64,000 bases of DNA, taken from positions 124,001-188,000 of the forward strand of contig NZ_JAKLTM010000007.1 in the NCBI RefSeq assembly GCF_022012305.1, written 5' to 3'. The position numbers were made by a program, and so were the translations under genes. Positions 8,205-17,213 of the stretch are shown here, piece after piece (the stretch's first letter is position 1; each line of letters begins with the position of its first letter). The notes under the pieces are model-generated. The model ran no database searches and had not been told where the DNA came from. It worked only from the letters and a program-made list of their open reading frames with translations. This stretch comes from Ramlibacter paludis. GTDB lineage: Bacteria; Pseudomonadota; Gammaproteobacteria; Burkholderiales; Burkholderiaceae_C.

Positions 8205-11200
8205 ATGACCGACCTGTCCGCCGAATTCAAGGCGCTCGCCAACTACCGTCCGACCCACAAGGTCCGTTTCGTCACCGCCGCCAGCCTGTTCGACGGGCAT
8301 GACGCCGCCATCAACATCATGCGGCGCATCCTGCAGGGCATGGGCGCCGAGGTGATCCACCTGGGCCACAACCGCAGCGTCGACGAAGTCGTGACCGCGG
8401 CCCTGCAGGAAGACGTGCAGGGCATCGCCATCAGCTCCTACCAGGGCGGCCACGTCGAGTACTTCAAGTACATGGTGGACCTGCTCAAGCAGCGCGGCGG
8501 CGGCCACATCCAGGTGTTCGGCGGCGGCGGCGGCGTGATCGTGCCGGCCGAGATCCGAGAACTGCACGACTACGGCGTGACGCGCATCTACAGCCCCGAG
8601 GACGGCCAGCGCATGGGCCTGCAGGGCATGATCGGCGAGATGGTCATGCGCTGCGACCAGGACCTCACCTCCTACGCGCCGCACGACCTGAAGGCGATCC
8701 AGGGCCACGGCGAAGCCGCCTGGCGCGCCCTCGCCCAGCTGGTGACCGCATTGGAGAACGGCGGGGCCGACGCGAAGCTGCTGGAGGCGATCCGCGCCGA
8801 GGCAGCCACCCGCAAGGTCCCCGTGCTGGGCATCACCGGCACCGGCGGCGCGGGCAAGTCCTCGCTCACCGACGAACTGATCCGCCGCCTGCGCCTGGAC
8901 CAGGACGACAGCCTGCGCGTGGCCGTGGTCTCGATCGATCCTTCGCGCCGCAAGAGCGGCGGCGCCCTGCTGGGCGACCGCATCCGCATGAACGCGATCA
9001 ACCCATGGTCGCAAGGCGCGCGCGTGTTCATGCGCTCGCTGGCGACGCGCGACTTCGGCAGCGAAATCTCCGCGGCCCTGCCCGACGTGATCGCCGCCTG
9101 CAAGGCTGCAGGCTTCGACCTGGTGGTGGTGGAGACCAGCGGCATCGGCCAGGGCGACGCCGCCATCGTTCCGCACGTCGACGTGCCGATGTACGTGATG
9201 ACGCCGGAGTTCGGCGCCGCCAGCCAGCTGGAAAAGATCGACATGCTGGACTTCGCCGAGTTCGTGGCGATCAACAAGTTCGACCGCAAGGGCGCCGCCG
9301 ACGCGCTGCGCGACGTGGCCAAGCAGGTCCAGCGCAACAAGGAAGCCTGGGGCAAGAAGCCCGACGAGATGCCGGTGTTCGGCACCATGGCCGCCCGCTT
9401 CAACGACGACGGCGTCACGGCGCTGTACCAGGCATTGAAGCCGCGCCTGCAGCAGCTGGGGCTGAAGCTGCAGGACGGCCGCCTGCCGGCGGTGAGCGTG
9501 CGCCACAGCACCAACCAGACGCCGGTGGTGCCGGCCGCGCGCACGCGCTATCTCGCCGAGATCAGCGACACCGTGCGCGGCTACAAGAAGCGCGCCCGCG
9601 CCCAGGCCAAGCTGGCGCGCGAGATCCAGCAGCTGCAGGAAGCCGCGCGCATGCTCAAGGTGGACAAGCCCGACCGCGCGCCGGCCGCCGAAGCCGCGCT
9701 CGACCTGGCCGGCAAGCGCAAGTCCGCGATGGACCGCGACGCGCTGCGCCTGCTGCAGCAGTGGCCCGACATGCAGAAGGCCTACGCCGGCGACGAGTAC
9801 GTGGTGAAGATCCGCGACAAGGAGATCCGCACCAAGCTGACCACCAAGTCGCTCTCCGGCACGACGATCCGCAAGGTCGCTCTGCCCCAGTACGAGGACC
9901 ACGGCGAGATCCTCAAGTGGCTGATGCTGGAGAACGTGCCCGGCAGCTTCCCTTACACCGCCGGCACCTTCGCCTTCAAGCGCGAGGGCGAGGACCCGAC
10001 CCGCATGTTCGCCGGCGAGGGCGACGCCTTCCGCACCAACAAGCGCTTCAAGCTGCTGTCGGCCAACATGCCGGCCAAGCGGCTGTCGACCGCCTTCGAC
10101 TCGGTCACGCTGTACGGCAACGATCCGGACCCGCGTCCGGACATCTACGGCAAGGTCGGCAACTCCGGCGTGTCGATCGCGACGCTGGACGACATGAAGG
10201 TGCTGTATTCGGGCTTCGACCTGTGCGATCCGGCCACCTCGGTGTCGATGACCATCAACGGGCCGGCGCCTTCCATCCTGGCGATGTTCATGAACACCGC
10301 CATCGACCAGAACCTGGAGAAGTTCAAGGCCGACAACGGCCGCGAGCCGACCGACACCGAAGCCGCCAAGATCCGCGAGTGGGTCCTCGCGAACGTGCGC
10401 GGCACCGTGCAGGCCGACATCCTGAAGGAAGATCAGGGCCAGAACACCTGCATCTTCTCCACCGAGTTCTCGCTCAAGGTGATGGGCGACATCGCCGAGT
10501 ACTTCGTGCACCACGACGTGCGCAACTTCTACTCCGTCTCGATCTCGGGCTACCACATCGCCGAAGCGGGCGCGAACCCGATCTCGCAGCTGGCCTTCAC
10601 GCTGTCGAACGGCTTCACCTTCGTCGAGGCCTATCTCGCCCGCGGGATGCACATCGACGACTTCGCGCCCAACCTGTCCTTCTTCTTCTCCAACGGCATG
10701 GACCCGGAGTACACGGTGATGGGCCGGGTGGCGCGCCGCATCTGGGCGACGGCGATGAAGGACAAGTACGGCGCCAACGAGCGCAGCCAGAAGCTGAAGT
10801 ACCACGTCCAGACCTCCGGCCGCAGCCTGCACGCGCAGGAGATCCAGTTCAACGACATCCGCACCACGCTGCAGGCGCTGATCGCGATCTACGACAACTG
10901 CAACTCGCTGCACACCAACGCCTTCGACGAGGCGATCACCACGCCGACCGAGGACTCGGTGCGGCGCGCGATGGCCATCCAGCTCATCATCAACCGCGAG
11001 TGGGGCCTGGCGAAGAACGAGAACCCGAACCAGGGCGCCTTCATCGTCGACGAGCTGACCGAACTGGTCGAGGAGGCCGTGCTGGCCGAATTCGAGCGCA
11101 TCGCCGAGCGCGGCGGCGTGCTGGGCGCGATGGAAACCGGCTACCAGCGCGGCCGCATCCAGGACGAGAGCATGCACTACGAGATGCTCAAGCACACCGG

Positions 11201-11498
11201 CGAGCTGCCCATCATCGGGGTCAACACCTTCCGCAACCCGCATGGCGACACCGTGATGGAGAAGCTGGAACTGGCCCGGTCGACCGAGGACGAGAAGCAG
11301 AGCCAGCTGAGGCGCCTGAAGGATTTCCACGCCCGCAACGCGGGCCAGGCCCCGGCCATGCTCAAGCGCCTGCAGGAGACGGTGATCGCCAACGGCAACG
11401 TCTTCGCCGTGCTGATGGACGCCGTGCGGGTCTGCTCCCTCGGCCAGATCACGACCGCCTTGTTCGAAGTGGGCGGCCAATACCGCCGGAACATGTAG
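8205..11498 (+). CDS. icmF: Fused isobutyryl-CoA mutase IcmF
   Basis: IcmF is an adenosylcobalamin-dependent acyl-CoA mutase fused to its own G-protein chaperone; it interconverts isobutyryl-CoA and n-butyryl-CoA. The 1097-residue length fits. Residues ~15-150 form the B12-binding domain, including the DGHD (D-x-H) motif and the GGGGGVIVP region. Residues ~200-450 are the MeaB-type GTPase, with Walker A (GTGGAGKSS), [12 protein letters not shown] and INKFDRKG. Residues ~530-1097 are the mutase barrel ([20 protein letters not shown] and [20 protein letters not shown]). GGGGAGGAGAC provides ribosome binding. Related fused mutases act on other branched acyl-CoAs such as pivalyl-CoA, so the exact substrate is open. 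A Liv-type ABC transporter follows. Confidence 0.95.
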   Translation: MTDLSAEFKALANYRPTHKVRFVTAASLFDGHDAAINIMRRILQGMGAEVIHLGHNRSVDEVVTAALQEDVQGIAISSYQGGHVEYFKYMVDLLKQRGGGHIQVFGGGGGVIVPAEIRELHDYGVTRIYSPEDGQRMGLQGMIGEMVMRCDQDLTSYAPHDLKAIQGHGEAAWRALAQLVTALENGGADAKLLEAIRAEAATRKVPVLGITGTGGAGKSSLTDELIRRLRLDQDDSLRVAVVSIDPSRRKSGGALLGDRIRMNAINPWSQGARVFMRSLATRDFGSEISAALPDVIAACKAAGFDLVVVETSGIGQGDAAIVPHVDVPMYVMTPEFGAASQLEKIDMLDFAEFVAINKFDRKGAADALRDVAKQVQRNKEAWGKKPDEMPVFGTMAARFNDDGVTALYQALKPRLQQLGLKLQDGRLPAVSVRHSTNQTPVVPAARTRYLAEISDTVRGYKKRARAQAKLAREIQQLQEAARMLKVDKPDRAPAAEAALDLAGKRKSAMDRDALRLLQQWPDMQKAYAGDEYVVKIRDKEIRTKLTTKSLSGTTIRKVALPQYEDHGEILKWLMLENVPGSFPYTAGTFAFKREGEDPTRMFAGEGDAFRTNKRFKLLSANMPAKRLSTAFDSVTLYGNDPDPRPDIYGKVGNSGVSIATLDDMKVLYSGFDLCDPATSVSMTINGPAPSILAMFMNTAIDQNLEKFKADNGREPTDTEAAKIREWVLANVRGTVQADILKEDQGQNTCIFSTEFSLKVMGDIAEYFVHHDVRNFYSVSISGYHIAEAGANPISQLAFTLSNGFTFVEAYLARGMHIDDFAPNLSFFFSNGMDPEYTVMGRVARRIWATAMKDKYGANERSQKLKYHVQTSGRSLHAQEIQFNDIRTTLQALIAIYDNCNSLHTNAFDEAITTPTEDSVRRAMAIQLIINREWGLAKNENPNQGAFIVDELTELVEEAVLAEFERIAERGGVLGAMETGYQRGRIQDESMHYEMLKHTGELPIIGVNTFRNPHGDTVMEKLELARSTEDEKQSQLRRLKDFHARNAGQAPAMLKRLQETVIANGNVFAVLMDAVRVCSLGQITTALFEVGGQYRRNM

Positions 11499-11531
11499 CT
11501 TCGGGGCTGGCCCGAGTCAGGTATCCGCAAG

Positions 11532-11556
11532 ACTACCTAGGGTTCAACCCCCTTAC
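11532..11556 (+). promoter_or_regulatory. Inverted repeat in the gap before the Liv-type operon
   Basis: The 116-nt gap between icmF and the first ABC ATPase contains GGGTT-C-AACCC (11540-11550) within CTACCTAGGG...CCTTAC. It is a short symmetric site at a position suited to a promoter-proximal operator. No clear -35/-10 pair can be fixed, so the call is tentative. Confidence 0.4.
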
Positions 11557-11614
11557 TGCGTCGCAGCACGCCTCCCACCATAGCGGCCTCACATCCGCCG
11601 TGGAAGGAAGAGAC

Positions 11615-12388
11615 TTGCCTGCAGAAACCATCCTGGAAACCCGAGGCCTGACCAAGGAGTTCAAGGGATTCGTGGCCGTCAACAACGTGGACCTGAAAGT
11701 GCGCCGCGGCGACATCCACGCTTTGATCGGACCCAACGGCGCCGGCAAGACGACCTTCTTCAACCTGCTGACCAAGTTCCTGCCGCCCACCCGCGGCACC
11801 ATCACCTACAACGGGGCCGACATCACCAGCGAGCGGCCGTCCCAGACGGCCCGCCGCGGGATCGTCCGCTCCTTCCAGATTTCGGCCGTGTTCCCGCACC
11901 TGACGGCGCTGGAAAACGTCCGCGCCGCCCTGCAACGCAACCTGGGCACGTCCTTCCACTTCTGGAAGCCGGAACGCACGCTCTACCCGCTGCACGACCG
12001 GGCGCAGGAGCTGCTGGAGTCCGTGGACCTCGGCGCCTTCGCCAATGAACTCACCGTCAACCTGCCCTACGGCCGCAAGCGCGCGCTGGAACTGGCCACG
12101 ACCATGGCGCTGGAGCCCGAGCTGATGCTGCTGGACGAGCCGACCCAGGGCATGGGCCACGAGGACGTGCACCGGGTCACCGAATTGATCAAGAAGGTGT
12201 CGGCCGGCCGCACCATCCTGATGGTGGAGCACAACATGAACGTGGTGTCGTCGATCGCCGACCGCATCACGGTGCTGCAGCGCGGCGCCGTGATCGCCGA
12301 CGGCCCTTACGCCGAAGTGTCGAAGAACCCGCAGGTGATCGAAGCCTACATGGGCACCGCCGACACCGAGCTGGTGGGGGCGCACTGA
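11615..12388 (+). CDS. livG: Branched-chain amino-acid-type ABC transporter ATP-binding protein (LivG family)
   Basis: This is one of the two ATPase subunits of a Liv/HAAT-type importer, 257 residues. Walker A is GPNGAGKTT near residue 40. The Q-loop region is SFQISAVFP, and Walker B is LMLLDEPTQGM followed by the switch His in MVEHNMNVV. The usual LSGGQ signature is replaced by NLPYGRKRALELA, which is normal for LivG proteins. The TTG at 11615 is chosen because GGAAGGAAGAG precedes it and the protein then aligns from its first strand; no upstream ATG exists in frame near it. The stop overlaps the next ATG by one base. The ligand is unknown. Confidence 0.92.
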   Translation: MPAETILETRGLTKEFKGFVAVNNVDLKVRRGDIHALIGPNGAGKTTFFNLLTKFLPPTRGTITYNGADITSERPSQTARRGIVRSFQISAVFPHLTALENVRAALQRNLGTSFHFWKPERTLYPLHDRAQELLESVDLGAFANELTVNLPYGRKRALELATTMALEPELMLLDEPTQGMGHEDVHRVTELIKKVSAGRTILMVEHNMNVVSSIADRITVLQRGAVIADGPYAEVSKNPQVIEAYMGTADTELVGAH

Positions 12389-13095
12389 TGGCCGGCAACG
12401 AACTGCTTCGCATCGAGAACCTCAACGCCTGGTACGGCGAGTCGCACGTGCTGCACGGCGTGAACATGCGCGTGAACGAGGGCGAGGTGGTCTCCCTGCT
12501 CGGTCGAAACGGCGCCGGCCGCACCACCACCATGCGCGCCATCATGGGCCTGACCGGCCGCCGCGAAGGCTCGATCCGCATCCGCGGCCAGGAAGCCGTC
12601 AAGCTCGCGCCGCACCGCATCGCCCGCCTGGGCGTGGGCTACTGCCCGGAAGAGCGCGGCATCTTCGCCAGCCTGTCGGCGGAAGAGAACCTGATGCTGC
12701 CGCCCACGATCGCCGAAGGCGGCATGAGCGTGGCCGAGATCTACGACATGTTCCCCAACCTGAAGGAACGCGCCGCCAGCCCGGGCACGCGCCTGTCCGG
12801 CGGCGAACAGCAGATGCTGGCCGTCGCCCGCATCCTGCGCACCGGCGCGCGCCTGCTGCTGCTGGACGAGATCTCCGAAGGGCTGGCGCCGGTGATCGTG
12901 CAGAAGCTGGCGGAGATGATCCGCACGCTCAAGTCCAAGGGCTACACGGTGGTGCTGGTGGAGCAGAACTTCCGCTTCGCCGCCCCGCTGGCCGACCGCT
13001 TCTACATCATGGAGCACGGCAAGATCGTCAAGGAATTCACCCAGGCCGAGCTCGGCGCCAACACGTCGGTGCTGCAGGAATACCTGGGCGTCTAG
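12388..13095 (+). CDS. livF: Branched-chain amino-acid-type ABC transporter ATP-binding protein (LivF family), Arg in Walker A
   Basis: This is the second ATPase subunit, 235 residues, beginning one base inside the livG stop. The Walker A loop reads GRNGAGRTTTM, with CGC (Arg) where the invariant Lys normally contacts ATP phosphates. The other elements are intact: LSGGEQQMLAVARIL signature, LLLLDEISEGL Walker B and VLVEQNFRF switch region. A loss-of-function change would be expected to decay elsewhere too, so this is more likely a subfamily variant than a pseudogene. ATP hydrolysis may rest mainly on the LivG site (inference). Confidence 0.92.
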   Translation: MAGNELLRIENLNAWYGESHVLHGVNMRVNEGEVVSLLGRNGAGRTTTMRAIMGLTGRREGSIRIRGQEAVKLAPHRIARLGVGYCPEERGIFASLSAEENLMLPPTIAEGGMSVAEIYDMFPNLKERAASPGTRLSGGEQQMLAVARILRTGARLLLLDEISEGLAPVIVQKLAEMIRTLKSKGYTVVLVEQNFRFAAPLADRFYIMEHGKIVKEFTQAELGANTSVLQEYLGV

Positions 13096-13132
13096 GCGGA
13101 TCCCCGCAAAGTTTTTTCACGAAGGAGACCCC

Positions 13133-14347
13133 ATGAAAATCAAGAAGGCATTCAGCTGCGTCGCGCTCGGCGCGGCAGCCCTGTTCGGCGCCAGCCTCCC
13201 GGCGCACGCGCAGTTCTCGGGTGACGTCATCCGCGTCGGCCTGATCACCGACATGTCGAGCGTCTACGCCGACATCGACGGCCAGGGCGGCGTGGAAGCC
13301 ATCCGCATGGCCATCGCCGACGCGGGCGGCAACGTCGCCGGCAAGAAGATCGAGGTGCTCTCCGCCGACCACCAGAACAAGCCCGACGTCGCCGCCACCA
13401 AGGCGCGCGAGTGGTTCGACACCCAGGGCCTGGACGTCCTGATCGGCGGCACCAACTCCGGCACCAACCTGGCCATGGCCAAGGTCGCCGCCGAGAAGAA
13501 GAAGCCCTTCATCTCGATCGGCGCCGCCACCTCCGCGCTGACCAACGACCAGTGCACGCCCTACACCCTGCACTGGGCGTACGACACCACCGCGCTGGCC
13601 AAGGGCACGGGCGCGGCGGTCGTCAAGCAGGGCGGCAAGACCTGGTACTTCCTGACCGCCGACTACGCCTTCGGCCACCAGCTGCAGGCCGACACGACCA
13701 AGGTCGTGGAAGCCAACGGCGGCAAGGTGGTGGGCTCGGTCAAGGCGCCGCTGAGCGCCAGCGACTTCTCGTCCTTCCTGCTGCAGGCGCAGGGCAGCAA
13801 GGCCCAGATCCTGGGCCTGGCCAATGCCGGCGGCGACACGATCAACTCGATCAAGGCCGCCAACGAGTTCGGCATCACCAAGACGATGAAGCTCGCCGGC
13901 CTGCTGGTGTTCATCAACGACATCCACTCGCTGGGCCTGAAGACCACCCAGGGCATGTACCTGACGGACAGCTGGTACTGGAACCAGAACAAGGAAACGC
14001 GCGACTGGTCGCGCCGCTTCTTCGACAAGATGAAGCGCATGCCCTCGTCGATCCAGGCCGGCGACTACTCCGCCATCACGCAGTACCTGGCCGCCGTCAA
14101 GGCCGTCAACAGCGACGACACCGACAAGGTGCTGGGCCACATGAAGAAGGCGAAGTTCAACGACGTCTTCATGAAGAACGGCTACGTGCGCGCCGACGGC
14201 CGCGTGATCCACGACATGTACCTGATGCAGGTCAAGTCGCCGGACAAGTCCACCGAGCCGTGGGACTACTACGACGTGAAGCAGGTGTTCAAGGGCGAAG
14301 AGGCCTGGACCACCAAGGCCGAGAGCAAGTGCGCGCTTTGGAAGTAA
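13133..14347 (+). CDS. ABC transporter substrate-binding protein (Liv/HAAT family, Peripla_BP_6 type)
   Basis: This is the periplasmic binding protein of the Liv-type importer, 404 residues. The N-terminus (KIKKAFSC, a hydrophobic Ala/Leu run, then PAHAQF) is a Sec signal peptide with an AxA cleavage site. The mature protein begins with GDVIRVGLITDMSSVYADIDG, the first strand and ligand loop of type I periplasmic binding folds, and continues with LIGGTNSGTNLAMAKVA. GAAGGAGACC provides ribosome binding. It sits between the ATPase and permease genes and is followed by a hairpin. Members bind amino acids, aromatic acids, amides or urea; the ligand is not readable here. Confidence 0.93.
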   Translation: MKIKKAFSCVALGAAALFGASLPAHAQFSGDVIRVGLITDMSSVYADIDGQGGVEAIRMAIADAGGNVAGKKIEVLSADHQNKPDVAATKAREWFDTQGLDVLIGGTNSGTNLAMAKVAAEKKKPFISIGAATSALTNDQCTPYTLHWAYDTTALAKGTGAAVVKQGGKTWYFLTADYAFGHQLQADTTKVVEANGGKVVGSVKAPLSASDFSSFLLQAQGSKAQILGLANAGGDTINSIKAANEFGITKTMKLAGLLVFINDIHSLGLKTTQGMYLTDSWYWNQNKETRDWSRRFFDKMKRMPSSIQAGDYSAITQYLAAVKAVNSDDTDKVLGHMKKAKFNDVFMKNGYVRADGRVIHDMYLMQVKSPDKSTEPWDYYDVKQVFKGEEAWTTKAESKCALWK

Positions 14348-14351
14348 GGGT

Positions 14352-14427
14352 CTAGAGGCTAGAGGCTGGAGACTAGGGAGGGTCCCGGTCTCCAGCCTTT
14401 CCCTCGTCTCTAGCCTCCAGCACCTAG
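14352..14427 (+). repeat. Large imperfect hairpin of the GGCTGGAG/CTAG type, copy 2
   Basis: The 94-nt gap between the binding-protein gene and the LivH permease is almost entirely a hairpin. GGCTGGAGAC (14364-14373) pairs exactly with GTCTCCAGCC (14388-14397). Outside it, GGCTAGAG (14357-14364) pairs with CTCTAGCC (14408-14415). CTAG tetranucleotides mark both ends. It shares GGCTGGAG, CTAGGGA and CTCTAGCC words with the hairpin at 4551-4628, and both lie directly after a solute-binding-protein gene. Confidence 0.8.
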
Positions 14428-14441
14428 TTTCTTTTTCCTCA

Positions 14442-15329
14442 ATGACCGAAATCTTTGGCATTCCGATCCAGGCCTTCCTGGGCCAGCTGATGCTGGGCCT
14501 GGTGAACGGCGCCTTCTACGCCATGCTGAGCCTGGGGCTCGCCGTGATCTTCGGCCTGCTCGACATCGTGAACTTCGCGCACGGCGCGCTGTACATGGTG
14601 GGCGCCTTCTTCGCCTACATCATGCTGGACAAGTGGGGCGTGAACTACTGGATCGCCCTCGTCGTCGCACCGCTGCTGGTCGGGGTGCTCGGCGTGCTCA
14701 TCGAACGGCTGTTCCTCAAGCGGCTGTACGGGCTGGACCCGTTGTACGGCCTGCTGCTCACCTTCGGCCTGTCGCTGATCCTGGAAGGCATCTTCCGCGA
14801 CCAGTACGGCGTCTCCGGCCAGTCCTATCCCGTGCCCGAGGCCCTCTCCGGCGCGACCAACCTCGGTTTCATGGTGCTGCCGAACTACCGCGCCTGGGTG
14901 GTGCTGGCTTCGGTCACCGTATGCCTTTCCACCTGGTTCCTGATCGAGCGCACGCGCCTGGGCGCCTACCTGCGTGCCGGCACCGAGAACGCCAAGCTGG
15001 TGCAGGCCTTCGGCGTCAACGTGCCGCTGATGGTCATGCTCACCTACGGCGCCGGCGCCGCGCTCGCGGGCCTGGCCGGCGTGCTGGCGGCTCCCGTGAT
15101 CCAGGTGACCCCGCTGATGGGCACCAACCTGATCATCGTCGTGTTCGCCGTCGTCGTGATCGGCGGCATGGGCTCCATCCTCGGCTCCGTGATCACCGGC
15201 CTGGCGCTGGGCGTGATCGAGGGCTTCACCCGCGTGTTCTATCCCGAAGCGTCCAACGTCGTGGTATTCGTCATCATGGCGATCGTGCTGATGATCCGGC
15301 CCGCGGGCCTGTTCGGGAAGGAGGCCTGA
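14442..15329 (+). CDS. livH: Branched-chain amino-acid-type ABC transporter permease (LivH family)
   Basis: This is the first membrane subunit of the Liv-type importer, 295 residues with about eight hydrophobic segments. Family marks are the N-terminal LVNGAFYAMLSLGLAVIFG, then NFAHGALYMVGAFF (the NFAHG box). Near the C-terminus is the coupling region with the loop GAGAALAGLAGVLAAP and the final VVVIGGMGSILGSVITGLALG. The ATG at 14442 follows the intergenic hairpin and has only weak ribosome-binding complementarity (TTTTTCCTCA). Expression may therefore lag behind the binding protein (inference). It is one base from LivM. Confidence 0.93.
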   Translation: MTEIFGIPIQAFLGQLMLGLVNGAFYAMLSLGLAVIFGLLDIVNFAHGALYMVGAFFAYIMLDKWGVNYWIALVVAPLLVGVLGVLIERLFLKRLYGLDPLYGLLLTFGLSLILEGIFRDQYGVSGQSYPVPEALSGATNLGFMVLPNYRAWVVLASVTVCLSTWFLIERTRLGAYLRAGTENAKLVQAFGVNVPLMVMLTYGAGAALAGLAGVLAAPVIQVTPLMGTNLIIVVFAVVVIGGMGSILGSVITGLALGVIEGFTRVFYPEASNVVVFVIMAIVLMIRPAGLFGKEA

Positions 15330-15330
15330 C

Positions 15331-16353
15331 ATGAATACCTCCGCATCGAGCTCGGTGGCGGCGGACGCCGGCACGCAAGCGCCGGAGCGGGCGAAGCCCG
15401 CTGCCGTCACGGGCATGTCCCGCGGCACGCGCATGACCTACCTGGGCCTGCTCGCCCTGGCGCTGGTGGCGCCGATGATCGGCCTGTACCCGGTGATGGG
15501 CATGAAGCTGCTTTGCTTCGCGCTGTTCGCCTGCGCCTTCAACCTGCTGCTCGGCTTCACCGGCCTGCTCTCCTTCGGCCATGCCGCCTTCTTCGGCTTT
15601 GCCGCCTACGTGGCCGGCTGGTTGATCAAGGCGCAGGGCCTGACGCCCGAACTCGGCGTGCTGGCCGGAGCGGCCACCGGCGCGGGGCTGGGCCTGCTGT
15701 TCGGCCTGATCGCGATCCGCCGCCAGGGCATCTACTTCGCCATGGTCACGCTGGCGCTGGCGCAGATGGTGTTCTTCGTCTGCCTGCAGGCGCCGTTCAC
15801 CGGCGGCGAGGACGGGCTGCAGGGCGTGCCGCGCGGCAGCCTCTTCGGCGTGCTGTCGCTGGCTTCGGACCTGACGCTGTACTACGTGGTGCTGGCGATC
15901 TTCGTGGCCTGCTTCCTGTTCATCCTGCGGGTGGTCACCTCGCCTTTCGGCCAGGTGCTGAAGATGATCCGCGAGAACGAACCGCGCGCCATCTCGCTCG
16001 GCTACGACGTCGACCGCTACAAGCTGCTGGCCTTCGTGCTGTCGGCCACGCTGGCGGGATTGGCCGGCTCGCTGAAGACCGTCGTCATGGGCTTCGCCTC
16101 GCTGTCGGACGTGCACTGGTCGATGTCCGGCGAGGTCATCCTCATGAGCCTGCTGGGTGGCGTGGGCACCTTCTTCGGCCCGGTGCTGGGCGCCGGGCTG
16201 GTGATCGCGCTGCAGGACACCCTGGCCGACAAGGTCGGCGCCTGGGTGACCGTGATCATCGGCGTGATCTTCGTGTTCTGCGTGCTGGCCTTCCGCAAGG
16301 GCGTGGTGGGCGAGCTGATCGCCTGGCGCGACCGGCGCAAGGCGCGGGGCTAG
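15331..16353 (+). CDS. livM: Branched-chain amino-acid-type ABC transporter permease (LivM family)
   Basis: This is the second membrane subunit, 340 residues. It has a hydrophilic N-terminal tail of about 35 residues rich in Ala/Ser, then roughly nine membrane segments. The NLLLGFTGLLSFGHAAFFGF motif, FAMVTLALAQMVFF, and the C-terminal GGVGTFFGPVLGAGLVIAL are characteristic of LivM. AAGGAGG lies within the end of livH and serves its start. The gene follows LivH by a single base, so the two permeases are probably translated together. The transporter set is complete: two ATPases, one binding protein and two permeases. Confidence 0.93.
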   Translation: MNTSASSSVAADAGTQAPERAKPAAVTGMSRGTRMTYLGLLALALVAPMIGLYPVMGMKLLCFALFACAFNLLLGFTGLLSFGHAAFFGFAAYVAGWLIKAQGLTPELGVLAGAATGAGLGLLFGLIAIRRQGIYFAMVTLALAQMVFFVCLQAPFTGGEDGLQGVPRGSLFGVLSLASDLTLYYVVLAIFVACFLFILRVVTSPFGQVLKMIRENEPRAISLGYDVDRYKLLAFVLSATLAGLAGSLKTVVMGFASLSDVHWSMSGEVILMSLLGGVGTFFGPVLGAGLVIALQDTLADKVGAWVTVIIGVIFVFCVLAFRKGVVGELIAWRDRRKARG

Positions 16354-16408
16354 CCGCCCCTGTCATCCATGTGATTGCGCGGGGCGGGGCGCGGCGTAAG
16401 CTGGCCCC

Positions 16409-17179
16409 ATGAACACCGAGCTCTTCTCCTTGCAAGGCCGCGTCGCCTTGGTCACCGGCGGCTCGCGCGGCATCGGCCGCATGATCGCCACCGGCTTCCT
16501 GCGCCAGGGCGCCAAGGTCTACATCTCCGCGCGCAAGGCCGCGGCATGCGACGCGACCGCCAAGGAGCTTTCCGAGATCGGCCCGTGCATCTCGCTGCCG
16601 ATCGACGTCTCGACGGTTGACGGCGCACGCCAGCTGGCCGCGGAGATCGCCAGCCGCGAGCCGCGCCTGGACATCCTGGTGAACAACGCCGGCGCCGCCT
16701 GGGGCGAGGACTTCGACACCTTCCCCGAAAGCGGCTGGGACAAGGTGATGAACCTCAATACCAAGGCGCCCTTCTTCCTGACGCAGGCGCTGCACGCGCT
16801 GCTGAAGAACGCGGCGACCGAGCGGCCGGCCAAGGTGATCAACATCGCCTCGATCGATGGCATCTCGGTGAACCCGCAGGAGACCTACTCCTATGCCGCC
16901 AGCAAGGCCGGCCTGATCCACCTGACCAAGCGCATGGCGCTGCGGCTCGCGCAGGACAACATCGTGATGAGCGGCATCGCGCCGGGCGCCTTCGCCTCCG
17001 ACATGAACAAGGTGGCGCGCGACCATGGTGACGAGGTCGCGCAGCGCATTCCCGCCGGCCGCATCGGGCGCGACGACGACATGGCCGGGGCGGCGATCTT
17101 CCTCGCGTCACGCGCCGGCGACTACGTGGTCGGCGAGACCATCGTGGTCGACGGCGGCGTGACGCACGCGCGCGGGTGA
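16409..17179 (+). CDS. SDR-family NAD(P)-dependent oxidoreductase
   Basis: This is a classical short-chain dehydrogenase/reductase, 256 residues. The cofactor loop TGGSRGIGRM is near residue 16, NNAGA near residue 92, and the catalytic YSYAASK (Tyr-x3-Lys) near residue 157 with a Ser about 13 residues earlier in IASIDG. An Arg after the first strand loop suggests NADP preference. The overall pattern resembles RhlG/FabG-like 3-oxoacyl reductases, but the substrate is unknown. It lies 55 nt downstream of livM on the same strand and may be co-transcribed. Confidence 0.9.
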   Translation: MNTELFSLQGRVALVTGGSRGIGRMIATGFLRQGAKVYISARKAAACDATAKELSEIGPCISLPIDVSTVDGARQLAAEIASREPRLDILVNNAGAAWGEDFDTFPESGWDKVMNLNTKAPFFLTQALHALLKNAATERPAKVINIASIDGISVNPQETYSYAASKAGLIHLTKRMALRLAQDNIVMSGIAPGAFASDMNKVARDHGDEVAQRIPAGRIGRDDDMAGAAIFLASRAGDYVVGETIVVDGGVTHARG

Positions 17180-17187
17180 ACGCACTT

Positions 17188-17213
17188 GGTGGGGTCGCTG
17201 GCGCGAACCCACC
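17188..17213. repeat. REP-like hairpin between convergent genes
   Basis: GGTGGG-g-TCGC (17188-17198) pairs with GCGA-a-CCCACC (17203-17213) across a short loop. The surrounding TTGGTGGGGTCGC...GCGAACCCACCCTACA resembles widespread proteobacterial REP-type palindromes (recall, not searched). It fills the gap between the convergent SDR and PfkB genes and may help terminate both transcripts, although no T-run follows. Confidence 0.65.

Noticed and set aside
8175..11480. A 1101-codon open frame antisense to icmF
   Set aside because: It mirrors the mutase gene, has His/Val/Gly/Arg-rich composition typical of an antisense frame in high-GC DNA, and shows no domain. The plus-strand protein is fully conserved in motif order.
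12388..13095. livF as a pseudogene because of the altered Walker A
   Set aside because: The reading frame, signature, Walker B and switch motifs are intact, and the operon is complete.
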